Positions 10,101-20,735 of a stretch of DNA of 42,416 nt are shown here, in pieces. The notes beneath the pieces are model-generated. The model made no database searches and was not told where the DNA came from. It saw only the letters and a list, made by a program, of their open reading frames with translations. The position numbers were made by a program, and so were the translations under genes. Position 1 is the first letter of the stretch, and each line of letters begins with the position of its first letter. This DNA is from Phallusia fumigata (taxonomy: Eukaryota > Chordata > Ascidiacea > Phlebobranchia > Ascidiidae), in assembly GCA_008931825.1 (NCBI GenBank), contig QXVZ01007393.1, positions 4,824 to 47,239 of the forward strand, given 5' to 3'.

Positions 10101-13100
10101 CTGTAATCTAATAACTGCCGGTCTAACATTTACTTCCTATTAAATTACAATTCAAACACTGTCTATTTATCTTTTCCAAACACCGAACACGAAGGCTGAA
10201 CCAAATAGTTTGTATATTGCCTGGTTTAGCTGAGCATCAAATCCTGTCTTTATTATTGGTAATATCGGAATTCAAAATCATATGTCTTGTTTGGTAAGTT
10301 TTTTGAGATAAAGGTAACGTTTGACAATCGGCGGTTGAATTTTTGGCCTGTTACTGCAGCAGTGTAGTATTGGATTACCCGACGTTTTCCCTCGTAGCAC
10401 TATTGAAAGCGGTGCTTTGTTGACTGGAAACACGAAGCACCTTTTTATGATGTCACCACTCGACATTCAAAGCCTAATTACATTGTTGATCAATAACATT
10501 TTGGAAATTATACATGACAGTTGACTAGAGCTGTGCCGATCAAGGTCCTTTATTGGGTTCGTAACTTGGATAGAATTGTTTCACCACAGAAATTTAACAC
10601 AACGCGTAACGGCGAGTATGTTGGCACTATTGAAAATGTAATCTATCGAATCGAAGCGTAACCGTTTGCCCCATGGTTGACACAATTTGTTGTAGTGGCG
10701 TTGGTGCGTATGTAGCAGCAAACTTTGCACACTACAACTTTTAAATGTCCTGTTTTTTGTATTATATTCGAGTTTACTAAAAGCAAAACACAATTTTTTG
10801 TGACATTTGCTTTTGTGTTTAGGTGAGCGCAAAGATCGAAGAAAACGAAAATCAGGTAAGCTAGGCTGACATTTTGCAGTGGACCATGTCCCTCTTTCCC
10901 CATTTAACATCGTTCAACTTGATCCTTTTTCTCTGCAGCAAAGAAACCGGTATTTTCTCAGCCTGTAAAGATGAGACAACACAATATCGTTGAACGATAC
11001 GGAAATACTGTGAGATTAAGGTGCAAGGCCAAAGGACGGCCTAAGCCTCAAATCGAATGGTAGGTGTAGTTTGTATGTCCTGGTAAAAGTAGGAAAACAC
11101 AAATTGTTTATTTATATTTTCTACATGTAGGTATAAAGATGGAAATTTATCAAACATCTGGCACGATCCAAACAATACAAAGTCACAGTGGACGTTAACC
11201 CTTTTAGAAGTTACCCCCCGACACAACGGTCGATATACTTGTCGCGTGTGGAACATTGCTGGCGAAATAACGTTTGAATATAATGTACAAGTTCGTGGTA
11301 GGTTGAGACATATAGAATAGGGTTGATGCAAAAGTTACTCATGTTGTAGACAGGTTAGTTATTTTTATGTTATTTTGTATCTTATTTTCCTGAACATGAT
11401 GTCCCGTATGTAGATTTTGTATCTAGTAGCCTACGCGCAACGACCAACGAAATCGTTATATTATAAACGCTTATCACGACGGTCCAGTAAAAACAACTCG
11501 ACAGCATATGGCCACGCAAACCAAACAAAATGAGCAATGGTTCTTTACTTAGGACATCATACGTACAATGCCTCATAAATAATATGGTGTTATAAGTGAA
11601 AACCCTATATAGTTACGTTTTACCATTATATTTTTCTTGTGGCTGTGCACAACATGCTTCAAAGGAAATAAAGCCTAAAGTTAGGTAAATGTTATTGGGT
11701 AAGCATACTGGCAAACATCAGCAGAGCCTCTTTACGTTTATTTATTGCAGGTTAATATTTAACCACCCCGTATATTTAATCGGAACATGTACAAGGCATG
11801 TAAAACTGGTAAAGTCCTAGGACCACGCAAAATGGCCCGGTGACAGTTTTTGTCGAGCTAAATTGGATACACATTTTTCGAGGCAGAAATTGTTAAATTA
11901 TGTTTTGTTTCTCTTAGGTCATATACGAGACAGTCCAGTGCTGCTGAAACCTCATCCTGTGAACACTACTGTGATAATTGGCGAACGCACCTCAATCCAA
12001 TGTCGTGTTCTAAGCCCAGTTCGCCCCACCATAAAATGGATCAAGCGCCTTGATAATCAAGCGGCAAATTTTCCGACCAGCAAATGGCCAAACAACCCGA
12101 TTATTGTCGAAGAAAAATCGTATCTCATACTTCCCACGCAGGAGGTGTTGTTAAACTCACAAATTATTAAAATATTCTTGTAACCGATCATCGCTTTTAA
12201 AGATTTGGCTTTTTCAGTAACATTTTTTAGTCCAGTGCATGTTTAAAAACTGGGATTCGCCATAAGTAAAACACGTAACCTCAATAAAATAATTTATAGC
12301 CATATTAAAGTTTTGGTAGTGAAAATCTGGTACCCCGCCCTAACATAGTTTGTAATATGTTACATTTGCCTACACATACCAATACTGCAGATGATGCTTC
12401 TGCCTGATGGAACCTACTTGAACAAATTAGTGATCAAGCGGGCCACAATGCGAGACGCAGGAATGTACATATGTTTTGGTGCAAACACTATGGGATACAA
12501 TTTCCGTTACGCTTACCTCACAGTTTTACCGGGTACGAACATTGACGACGCTTTGTTATTGTGTTTCTTTGCAGTTCTGTTTTACTTTACAGATTATCCA
12601 AGCAACGTACCCGGAAACCTGTACAGAAAATCCTTAGAGAAGCCGCTGTCATTGCCGATCATTATTGGAATTCCAGCTGGAATTGGCCTCCTAATTGTGT
12701 GTACAATAACAATGTAAGTTTATCGGGTACATACACGCGTGACATCAAGGATAAACTTATAATTTTTGATTGACCGGTTTTTGGACTATTTTAAATGTAC
12801 ATTTTTTGTCAACATTTGTTTTGCGTTTGCAAGGCCTGTTTTTTTATTTTTGTTAGGTATTGTTTTTTTAAACGCGACCAATTCGGATCTTTTGTTGGTC
12901 TCGTACGAAGAGAAGATATTCATGGGGCAAATATCTCCAAAAACTCGATTTCGACCGGAAAAAAAACTGAAGAAAATATCAGTCCAGATGTTATATCTCG
13001 GGAAGGCGGATCCAACACTTGTATTCATCCACTGATTACTAAAGCAAACATTGCAGTGGGAAAAAACGGACAACCAACGATGTTACGGGTATACCCTTTA

Positions 13101-13430
13101 ACGGAAGTATCTAACCCTTCGAGACGTCTTCTTTCAATCCATTCTGCGCTCGATGATAGTGGCACAGTTATTAACAAAAATACAGACCCTGTGGAATCCG
13201 AGTCGGGGTTTTCATCGTCTCCATGTAATCAACCACCACCACCACCACCCTCACAGTACAGTGTTTCGTCATCTTCTGCAACTGACAACAGCCGCAGGCA
13301 TTACCACAACTGTCATCGTATGAATCGCTGTCGACACCATCATGGCCATTCCAGATCTCAGAGCCGAGCGCGTCAGGACTCTCATATATCTGATCGACCA
13401 AGCCACATTACAATCGAGCAAAATACCTGA
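7003..13430 (+). CDS. FGFRL1: FGF receptor-like 1 (three Ig domains, no kinase), complete
   Basis: Exons: 7003-7007, 7064-7146, 7223-7348, 7498-7650, 10823-10855, 10939-11059, 11131-11297, 11918-12144, 12391-12532, 12593-12713, 12857-13430. All junctions are GT-AG and all phases agree; total 1752 nt, 583 residues plus TGA. Residues 1-25 form a signal peptide (IAFLALLLI). Ig1 has C56/W68/C104, Ig2 C162/W174/C211, Ig3 C258/W270/C333. A transmembrane helix lies at about 375-397 ([14 protein letters not shown]). The rest is a 186-residue cytoplasmic tail without kinase. Ig3 carries the FGFRL1 signatures [15 protein letters not shown] and GMYIC-GANTMGY, and the IGIPAG helix also matches the vertebrate family. 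The tail ends with a His/Cys cluster (541-557), as in vertebrate FGFRL1. In vertebrates the protein binds FGFs and heparin at the cell surface and promotes adhesion. The orthology call is firm; ligands are inferred. Confidence 0.95.
7651..10822 (+). other. Large FGFRL1 intron 4 (3.2 kb)
   Basis: It lies between Ig1 and the linker microexon. It contains only short frames (for example 8457-8684 and 9150-9386) without recognisable products or splice context. No transposon with clear ends was recognised. A 3.2-kb intron among neighbours of 56-620 bp could carry regulatory elements, but none can be named from sequence. Confidence 0.6.
10823..10855 (+). other. FGFRL1: 33-nt symmetric microexon encoding a basic linker
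   Basis: Acceptor TTTGTGTTTAG and donor GTAAGC bound exactly 33 nt in phase 1-1. It encodes residues 123-133, [11 protein letters not shown], between Ig1 and Ig2. The segment contains RRKR, which fits the R-X-K/R-R proprotein-convertase consensus, and continues into AKKP, forming a basic heparin-type cluster. Skipping it would keep the reading frame. Confidence 0.8.
12533..12592 (+). other. FGFRL1: 60-bp frame-neutral intron before the transmembrane exon
   Basis: Donor GTACGA at 12533 and acceptor TTTACAG ending at 12592. The intron is a multiple of three and has no stop in frame, so retention would insert 20 residues ([20 protein letters not shown] region). A second acceptor (TTTGCAG, ending at 12574) would add six residues. 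Splicing to 12593 is preferred because it gives LPDYP, matching the LPD of vertebrate FGFRL1. Confidence 0.65.
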
Positions 13431-13653
13431 AAAAATATTTTCAAATCCTATTGGATTCTTTAACGGTCTAAATAGGTAGGGCATTGGAGCCGTATAAAAA
13501 TAATTGTTTCGATTTGGTGCGAGATTAAGCGTTTTGAATCGATCGTGCCAAACTATAGCTTTGTTTATGCGCAAGTGTTTTCGTGGCTTGTAAGTAGAAC
13601 TGTTTTGTGTGATTTTTACGCCTTGTTGTCAGATTATTTCCCTCTTTTTTTAG

Positions 13654-13659
13654 AATAAA
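13654..13659 (+). terminator. Poly(A) signal of the FGFRL1-like gene
   Basis: AATAAA lies 224 nt after the TGA stop on the coding strand. It is the first canonical hexamer downstream. Confidence 0.6.
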
Positions 13660-13727
13660 TAGACTTGTATAATGTCGATCGTATAATTCGAAATGTGTTT
13701 GAAGTTTGAACTTTGATGAAGGATGGC

Positions 13728-13771
13728 AGTACGGTACAGTTCGTTGCTACGGTACGGTACGGTACGGTACG
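13728..13771. repeat. CGGTA pentanucleotide microsatellite
   Basis: Four consecutive CGGTA units at about 13750-13770 are preceded by degenerate units (AGTACGGTACAG). No coding function; a plus-strand open frame across it (13723-14040) is repeat-derived. Confidence 0.8.
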
Positions 13772-14292
13772 AATCATTAAAAAAGGTGCAGTACGTCCTT
13801 CGCAGCGAGGTGAGTGATTTGAACAACTCAGTACGTGCTCCTGGAGGGGGGAATACTATCCCCAAAAAAAAAACAAATATGCCGCAGTACGAAAAGAATG
13901 CTGTAGGAGCAGGCAAAAAAATTGTTAAACTTGATTTTTATTTATCAGACCAGTGTACTGTTTGTCGTGTAGCTATCTCCTCGTCTATATTATTCCGTCA
14001 AACCGGCGCGTTCTTGTCTCCGTGCATGGTTATCTGTTAAAAAAAGGGCAACTGCTGGTTATGTTCACGTTGACGTCACAGTACCCACTCAAAGGCCATT
14101 GCCTGTGTAGCTAATTCTCTGCAACAGGCAGCTTCTTTTCCTGCAACACCATTTTTAAAATCAAAGAATACTATAACCAGGAAGGTTAACTCATTGTTCT
14201 CGTCACGCATGAGTGAGACGGGATAAACTACGGCGCAGAAGCAGAAGGGATGTTGTATGTTAAGAGTGGGTGATCTGATGGTAAGAAGGTGG
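13772..14292. other. Spacer downstream of FGFRL1
   Basis: No gene recognised. The frame at 13723-14040 is arginine- and lysine-rich with no domain similarity, and it starts inside the microsatellite. Confidence 0.45.
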
Positions 14293-14542
14293 ATTTAAAC
14301 CAGTGGTCGGCAAACTTTTTTTACAAGGGCCCAAATTCTCCATTTAATCCTATCTGGAGGCCCACACAGCATAAAACGTTCCGTACAAACTAATACGAGA
14401 TAACTGAGAAGTTTGTTTCATAAAATTGCATTGAAACTGTCTCTTAACATTAATCAATCTTTTTTGTGTATAAAACCACATTTTTATTTGTTTAAATTCG
14501 CCAATTAAATTCATGTCGAGTACAGTTTACTTTGGTATTCAT

Positions 14543-14633
14543 GTGTTTCAAACCTTGCCTGTTCCATCACAATTCATTAGTTACATANTGTTTTCAAACC
14601 TTGCCTGTTCCATCACAATTCATTAGTTACATA
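14543..14633. repeat. Direct duplication around single N at 14588
   Basis: About 45 bp ending ATTCATTAGTTACATA occurs on both sides of the N, nearly identical, at 14543-14587 and 14589-14633. Most likely an unmerged overlap. The true hAT element is then about 46 bp shorter than it appears. Confidence 0.85.
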
Positions 14634-14733
14634 ACAATTATTTATGTTTTGTCATATAACCGTTGTTTGTTTTATCATAATGCATCCCTACATAATGATT
14701 ATTTGTCACGTCAAATAATCACAATCGTTTACA

Positions 14734-14815
14734 CGTGGTGCAGTGGAGTACGACTCCGCGTTTTAGCCCCTCCATCGAGTCAGGATCCAGCTCCTATACA
14801 CCACGCGACCCACAT
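14734..14815 (+). pseudogene. tRNA-like remnant inside the hAT MITE
   Basis: CGTGGTG at 14734-14740 pairs perfectly with CACCACG at 14809-14815 over 7 bp, like an acceptor stem. Inside are GGAG-TACGA-CTCC, resembling a D arm, and AGGATCCAGCTCCT, resembling a degenerate T arm/B box. The TTC loop motif is not canonical and the anticodon arm is poor, so this is at best a decayed tRNA or SINE head. Confidence 0.3.
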
Positions 14816-14901
14816 CTGTAAGGATTCCGCGGCCCACTAAAATGTACTAGGCGGCCCACAATTGGGCCGCGGCCCACAGTTTGCCGACCACTGATTTAAA
14901 C

Positions 14902-16740
14902 GATAAAACGTGAATACCGCAGTGCCTGGATCCAATTGGTCCGTTAATTATGCCAAGGCACAAGGAGTCAAATGTAGAACGTGAACAGAAAATACTTGAC
15001 TAATTTTTTATTGGCGATGCGGGATGCGCAAGCAGGCGACAATAAGAAATTCTGCACAAAGAAACCTACGTTATATTGTTCTGTGCATAAACAACTGATA
15101 CTCGGGAAACTGTTATAGCTGTAATAAGCAAAATTTTTGATATGTGAGTCGCATTTTGAAGACATTAACGGGGGGTCAGAGTAATATTAAAATGTGGAGC
15201 ATTAACACTTGCCACAGAGCCACCACTCCCTGGTCCAAAACAAATTTAGATAACTATGTACAGAAATTTTGACAAAGTTTTGCAGTCATTGAAAAAACTT
15301 AGTGCAGACACAAAAGGTTTAAAGACTTTATTGTTGTAAAGATACTTAATAACCATCTAATTTAATTGTGTATCATACTCTCACAAAAGTGGATTTTTAC
15401 CTGGCTTAAAGTAGCCATATTTAATGGTGCTGACACAAGTATAAATCAACATTCAAAAATAGTGACCAACTATATTTCCAGGACTGAGAAATGTAAAATA
15501 GTTCATAAAAAGATGTTTATTTTTATTCATTTTTAAAAGGCAGTATTTTGGCACAAAACAAAAAGTATGTGATGGTTCTGCTGTTACATCAAGAACTCAA
15601 AATAATTAAGTCATTTGACAAGTGGAGAAACTGATGATAGATCATAATAGCTTACCAGACTATGTCAATGTGGACAAAGTGAAAAGTAATAATATTGTAA
15701 ACAGTGTTAACATAATGTAGCTTAGACCTGATGAAACAAAATTAACACATTTCTAAACATATTCTTGGTAATAACATTTACTTGCTTAATGTACAAAATA
15801 CCTACTTTACTTGATGATGTTGATGCATTTTGGACAGTTTTTTGTTTTCGCACCATTAAAACAGAGACATCAAAGTGTACTCCAATTATTCATTCATGAC
15901 CTACTATGTTGAAGTTAATGTATGTTTGTTAACTTGCTGTTGGTTTGCTTTGACAGTTTTCAATAAATATGTTGCAAGAAATAAAAATTGCCCAAGGATA
16001 TTTCAAACGTTTTCCATTATTTTAATCAATGAGCAGTCAAGGAGATATTAATTATACATGCACCCAACAGTTCCATTCATCTACAGAAACTTGGTTGTAG
16101 TTTTTTCTGGTAAGGTAGCCTTCAACATATTATTATCTATCATTTTTAAATGCTTCTATCTGGCCATATTGGGTACTTTTGACACTTATGTACTTGTAAT
16201 AATTTGTTTTATGAGGATTAACAAGCACTCTGCAGCAACTATATTACTAACGTCCTCAACAAAATACTTTCATGCAATTGAAAGACAGGGCTGATTGCAG
16301 CTAAGTTTTCGGAAATTGTTGGTGGGCTGATTTAAACCAATATTTTTCGGTTGTTCAAGCATTTCTTCAAACAAAAGCTCCCTGATAACCTCCACCTGCA
16401 AATCCAATTTAACAACCATTGAGCGGTCCACCGACATTGGATGCTATGTTAAAAATTTTGGTAGCATTTCTGACTGAATGGTGAATTAATGGAGTTGGAC
16501 CTTGGATTCCTTTTCATGATTTTACTTTGTCTTACTTAGCACATCAAAAACAGGTTTTGTTATGACCCTTCTCATTTATCAAAGTTAAAAATAAGTTTGC
16601 AATATTAAAAACAGAACAAATGTCTGCACAAGGGTTTTGGAGTTTTAAGTCGAACTTACATTGGTGTTGTGTTAAATTAGAAGGATGTCATAGTGGCTTT
16701 TTGTTCACCTCATTTTTGAGTGGTATTTGTTTTGTTCACC
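14902..16740. other. AT-rich spacer without recognised genes
   Basis: Very AT-rich. The longest frames (14968-15165 minus, 16058-16294 plus) are hydrophobic translations without domains or splice partners. No repeat with clear ends was recognised. Confidence 0.5.
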
Positions 16741-16749
16741 TCATAGACC

Positions 16750-17640
16750 GAATGGTTACCCCGTTAGCCACCCCCCCCCCCCCCCNNNNNNNNNNNNNNN
16801 NNNNNNNNNNNNNNNNNNNNNNNNNNNNNNNNNNNNNNNNNNNNNNNNNNNNNNNNNNNNNNNNNNNNNNNNNNNNNNNNNNNNNNNNNNNNNNNNNNNN
16901 NNNNNNNNNNNNNNNNNNNNNNNNNNNNNNNNNNNNNNNNNNNNNNNNNNNNNNNNNNNNNNNNNNNNNNNNNCCCCCCCCCCCCCCCCAATATTATTAA
17001 ACATTCCCCGAATTGGATGAAACTTGGACAGTTTGTATAACATATTATTGTGGTGCTATAATTTATTTGTTTTACCCAATAGCCCCAGCAGTTACCTAAC
17101 TAGCCCCCTAAAATGGGTCAAATTGTAAAACATTCTCCGAATTTGATGAAATTTGGACAGTTTGTGTAACATGTCATTGTGGTGCTACAATTGATGTGTT
17201 TTACCTTAAAACCCCAGCAGCTACGCCACAAACCCCCTAAAAAGGGTCAGATTGTTAAACAATGTCCGAATTGGTTAAAATTTAGTCATTTTTTAGAGCA
17301 TTTCATTGTGGAACAGTCATTGCTGTGTTTTACATTATAGCCCCAGCAGTAATCCCACCAACCCCCTAAAATAGGTCAAATTCCTAAAGAATATCAGAAT
17401 TGGTTGAATTTGAACAGTTTGTATAACATATCATTGTGGTGTAATATTGGATGTGTTTCACCCTAGAGCCCAAGCAGTTTCCTAACTAACCCCCTTAAAT
17501 GGGTATAATTATTTATTGTCTGAATTAAGTGTAATATAGACAGTTTGTAAACATGTCATTTTGGTGGATTTGTTGCTGTGTTTTACCCTTATACCGCTGG
17601 CAGTTAACTTACTAGCCTTTTAAATTTTGTAGGTTGGGTC
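16750..17640. repeat. Tandem array of about 128-bp units, part of a composite repeat
   Basis: Units follow the pattern AGCCCCAGCAGTTACC / CCCCCTAAAATGGGTCAAAT / AATTGGATGAAATTTGGACA / GTTTGTATAACATGTCATTG / TGTGTTTTACCC. About six degenerate units run to 17600. Closely related arrays sit at 36760-37830 and 39430-40330. The first unit contains the poly-C and N gap at 16770-16989. Confidence 0.85.
16786..16973. other. Assembly gap of 188 N flanked by poly-C
   Basis: Sixteen C residues precede the gap (16770-16785) and sixteen follow it (16974-16989). The position corresponds to the CCCCCTAAAA segment of the tandem unit, where another unit (about 40173) also has an expanded C run. All open frames through the gap are artefacts of N translation. 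Confidence 0.95.
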
Positions 17641-17809
17641 ATAGTTAGTTATATTATCAATTCTGTCACTTCATTATATAACTTTTTCTAAAATTTATTA
17701 ATAATACTTGCTTCTGTTGTGCACATATAATCACAGTACCCTACAATTATTCTACAACTTCGCTTGTGTGGGGACTTTGCCTGCAGAAACAATCATGTTA
17801 TAAAAAGCT

Positions 17810-17930
17810 TAAGTAACTATGGGACCCAATGAGAAATGACATGGTGAATCTATGTGCATTTTTAAATGGGGTAATAGTGTATATGGAAAGGCAATATGGT
17901 GAAAGCCACCCTTTTAGTTTTCATCTGTTC
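17810..17930. repeat. Tail module of the composite repeat
   Basis: ACTATGGGACCCAATG, then GGGGTAATAGTGTATATGG, then GCAATATGGTGAAAGCCACC and TAGTTTTCAT. The same module ends the copy at 40330-40440 almost identically and appears in diverged form at 29740-29835, 38215-38330 and 41640-41715. Confidence 0.8.
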
Positions 17931-18740
17931 CCACTGTCAAGCTGTGTGCATTTTACTGCTCCTGGCCAAAATTCTATTCCAGCTTCATCTTAGCTTCTTG
18001 TTGATGTCAAAAACATATTCATGCCAAAATGCTCCCCAAACACAAGAAATAACATTAATACCTGCAGTGACCACATTACCATTAAACAAAGGTAAACCCA
18101 GTAATGTCATAAAGTGTAAAAACCCTGTAAAGAAATATCCACATTTAAATTGCCCTGTTTCCATGGGGCATATGTAGTCTGCCTAAAATGCTGCTTAAAA
18201 CTTCCTTCCTTTCACATGGTTAACATTACTGGTTGTTCAGCTAACTCATTTGTATCGAGGAAATCTGCTGTTATGTGGCATTGTAAGGAAGCTCAAGAAA
18301 AGGGAGCTCTGACATTCAAAATACCATGTATTTCCGCTTGGTTTGTAATATTTGTTATTCAACCTTGAGATTATGAGACTCATGGTACGCTGGAACACAG
18401 AATAAAAGTGAAGAATGGACTTGTGGCCTGCAAAATTTGTTCGCTTTAAGTAAAAGCATTTGTAACTATGTCAAACGTCGATAGACCTTTTACTTCATGT
18501 ACACTTTGCTTAACAGATAAGATGCCTGACCAGCTTACTTATACTTGCGGAAAGAGGTTTCTCATCACCTTCACAGACCAGGTCGCCTCATACCACAATA
18601 AACACATTATAAAAGTAATACATTCTGTAGCAGTAAAATGTTATCAATTTTTTTTGAAATTTCAACAAGGTTACAGGGTTACAGAATTAATTTGTGCATA
18701 GAATACAAATTTAAATATAAATCCTTTGGGGAAAATTCCT
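17931..18740. other. Spacer 3' of the MORN2-like gene
   Basis: Frames at 17896-18177, 18150-18368 and 18468-18701 have no recognised domain and overlap one another. No other feature was identified. Confidence 0.45.
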
Positions 18741-18745
18741 AAACC

Positions 18746-18751
18746 TTTATT
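18746..18751 (-). terminator. Poly(A) signal of the MORN2-like gene
   Basis: TTTATT on the plus strand is AATAAA on the minus strand, 46 nt past the TAG stop of the MORN gene. Confidence 0.65.
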
Positions 18752-18796
18752 GACATTAAACCACATGCTGTACTTAGCAAGAAGTTTAAAAACGTT

Positions 18797-19176
18797 CTAC
18801 AACTGTAGTTTGAATTTTAAAGCGGGTGCAGCTTTGTAATGAAAGTCACCCAACCACTTCTGATTTTGAGAATCATAGAACACTCCTTCACCCTCCAGTT
18901 TGCCAGACAAAAATGTTCCTTTATAAACACAATGGTTTGGCCATGTGTATGTCCCTGATCCATTATAATTGTTGTTACAAAACTCCCCCTGATATGATGC
19001 TCCAGTAGGGTACACAAGTTGGCCACTGCCATTCATCTTGTCCTTCTTCCAGTGTCCTGTGTATACAACACCAGATACAGTTTTGTGAGTTCCAAATCCA
19101 TTTCTTTCAATCTTTCCATTTTCATTTACTTGGTACTCTCCATTGTAGTAATCATTGTTGGGAAACACAAATTCTC
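18797..19176 (-). CDS. MORN2: MORN repeat-containing protein 2-like, terminal exon (5' partial)
   Basis: Minus-strand exon with acceptor CATGTTTAG ending at 19177, stop TAG at 18799-18797. It enters in phase 1, so an upstream exon gives the first base of a codon before EFVFPNNDYYNGEY. MORN motifs follow: YTGHWKKDKMNGSG, YQGEFCNNNYNGSGTYTWP and YKGTFLSGKLEGEG. The C-terminus WLGDFHYKAAPALKFKLQL matches the W-G-FH-AAP-LK-KL ending of MORN2. MORN repeats are short beta-hairpins that bind proteins or membranes. In mammals MORN2 is testis-enriched, linked to acrosome formation and to LC3-associated phagocytosis. The first coding exon was not identified: several ATG/donor pairs upstream fit the phase, but none is convincing. 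It lies convergent to FGFRL1 and divergent from CFAP69. Confidence 0.9.
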
Positions 19177-19179
19177 CTA

Positions 19180-20730
19180 AACATGGAATGAATGTCAGTA
19201 TTCCTCAATGTGTTTTTGCAAACATAAGAGTAAACATAACACACATCATCAATTTTACTTGGGTTTTAACAAAAAAAATGTCATTATATTTTTAAGGGGG
19301 AAAGCAGGCTATGGGACCCCTGTTTTAAATATCTGCATAATTAGGACTTGGTCCTCATGTTTATCACACATGCCACACTGTCTGTGGCACTTTTTTCACT
19401 AAGTTAATTGGTTGTTGGAAAACAATGTAATACTTTTGAACACTAAACATGAATCTATTCATAACTCCTTTCAAAAATATACTGACCCAAGTATTTCTTA
19501 AAATCATGAGTTATTTCTGAAACATTTATTAAAAGAAGTATGTCACTTTAAAGTAGTGATGTACCGAAGCTTCAGTTTGCCGAATTTATCAGCGATTTTG
19601 ACTAAGATTCGGTTTCGGCCGAATAATTTGTTTCGATTTAGTCAAAACCAAACTTTTATGCACACCGAAAATAACATTCTGGAAAACCAAAAATAGTGTC
19701 CGGGCCTTATTGATCGTGGTAATCACTTAAAAAGATGTTTGTATGTTAAGGCAAAACATGTGTTTTCTGCCTAATTATGCAACACACAATCTTTCAAATT
19801 GTGCTATACCTAACTAACAAATCTAACAATGAAAAATGCAACAAAGGATTTATAATTGTTCAGTAACGTAATAATAGTGTATTTTTGTGATATTGCTGTT
19901 TGTGGTAAGTGATAGTATTTGTAATTGCTAATGGCATGGTAGATGTTTTGTTGTTCCAGTTACTGCATCAACTAGTATTTGTTAAAACAATAACGTTTGT
20001 ACTTTGTCCACTCTAGGCTAAAGAACAGTATTTCATTTGGAGGCTGGCAATGACAGCCCAGGCAACCTTAAAACCCACAGAACTAAGATAATAATGCAAC
20101 ACAACTATCCTGTTTCAGCATGACTGTTTGCTTGGCAGCAAAGCTCTTGTGATTAGGTAGAAAGCATGGCGTTTGTGTTCATACAATGTCACAAATAATT
20201 CGGTTGTTCAGCCAAAGTTACACTTGACTAGTTGACTTGAGTTTTATTGGAGTTGGTGCAAATCTACAGCCATTTTTCTAACCCTTCAAGTGGAATTCAA
20301 AGTATGAGATGCCATAGGAGTGTATGATATCCTGTGCACGAACATCGAGTCCCAGTCTGCAAAGTTCATATGAACGGATACCATTGTAAAGGGGGTCTGG
20401 ATTGGCAGGGATTCTGCTTGTTTTGTTTTAACTTTGCAAATACATTTGCATTTATTTTATTGCCCTGCCTACTCCTTTTTGTCACTTGTGTCACGGGCTT
20501 GTTGGTCTTTCATGCGGACCTAAGGGTCACACACGCGGGACATTTCAGTCCTTTATGCCTGAGATCTCATCGGGAACTGCCATATTCTGCAGACTGGATT
20601 GAGTCCCATGAAAAATGCAGGAAAAACTATAACTTTTGAAATTCTATCATAAGTGTATGCCATTTGGAGTAAGTTGTGTAAATTATCTCTTTTTCCCTGT
20701 GCTTTAACCCCAACGATATTTGCCACATTT
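19180..20730. other. Upstream region of the MORN2-like gene
   Basis: It must contain the missing first exon and promoter of the minus-strand MORN gene. GTGATGTACCGAAGC near 19556 followed by TTCGGTTTCGGCCGAAT resembles the end of a decayed DNA transposon, but no partner end was seen. The plus-strand frame at 20334-20639 has no recognised domain. Confidence 0.4.
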
Positions 20731-20735
20731 AACTA

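Larger units (their letters stand above)
14293..14901. mobile_element. hAT-type MITE with 16-bp perfect TIRs and 8-bp target duplication
   Basis: The element 14301-14893 starts CAGTGGTCGGCAAACT and ends with its exact reverse complement AGTTTGCCGACCACTG. It is flanked by identical octamers ATTTAAAC (14293-14300, 14894-14901). The interior holds a 45-bp assembly duplication around N 14588 and a tRNA-like stretch. No transposase is encoded, so it is non-autonomous. Confidence 0.92.

Noticed and set aside
16620..17043. Four open frames spanning the gap region
   Set aside because: They are translations of N and poly-C/poly-G and carry no information.
19200..19560. Candidate first exons for the MORN2-like gene on the minus strand (for example near 19528)
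   Set aside because: Several ATG/GT pairs fit phase 1, but none shows a consensus donor or recognisable N-terminal residues.
20334..20639. 101-codon plus-strand frame as a membrane protein gene
   Set aside because: No ATG at its start, no recognisable family, and hydrophobicity is expected from T-rich DNA.
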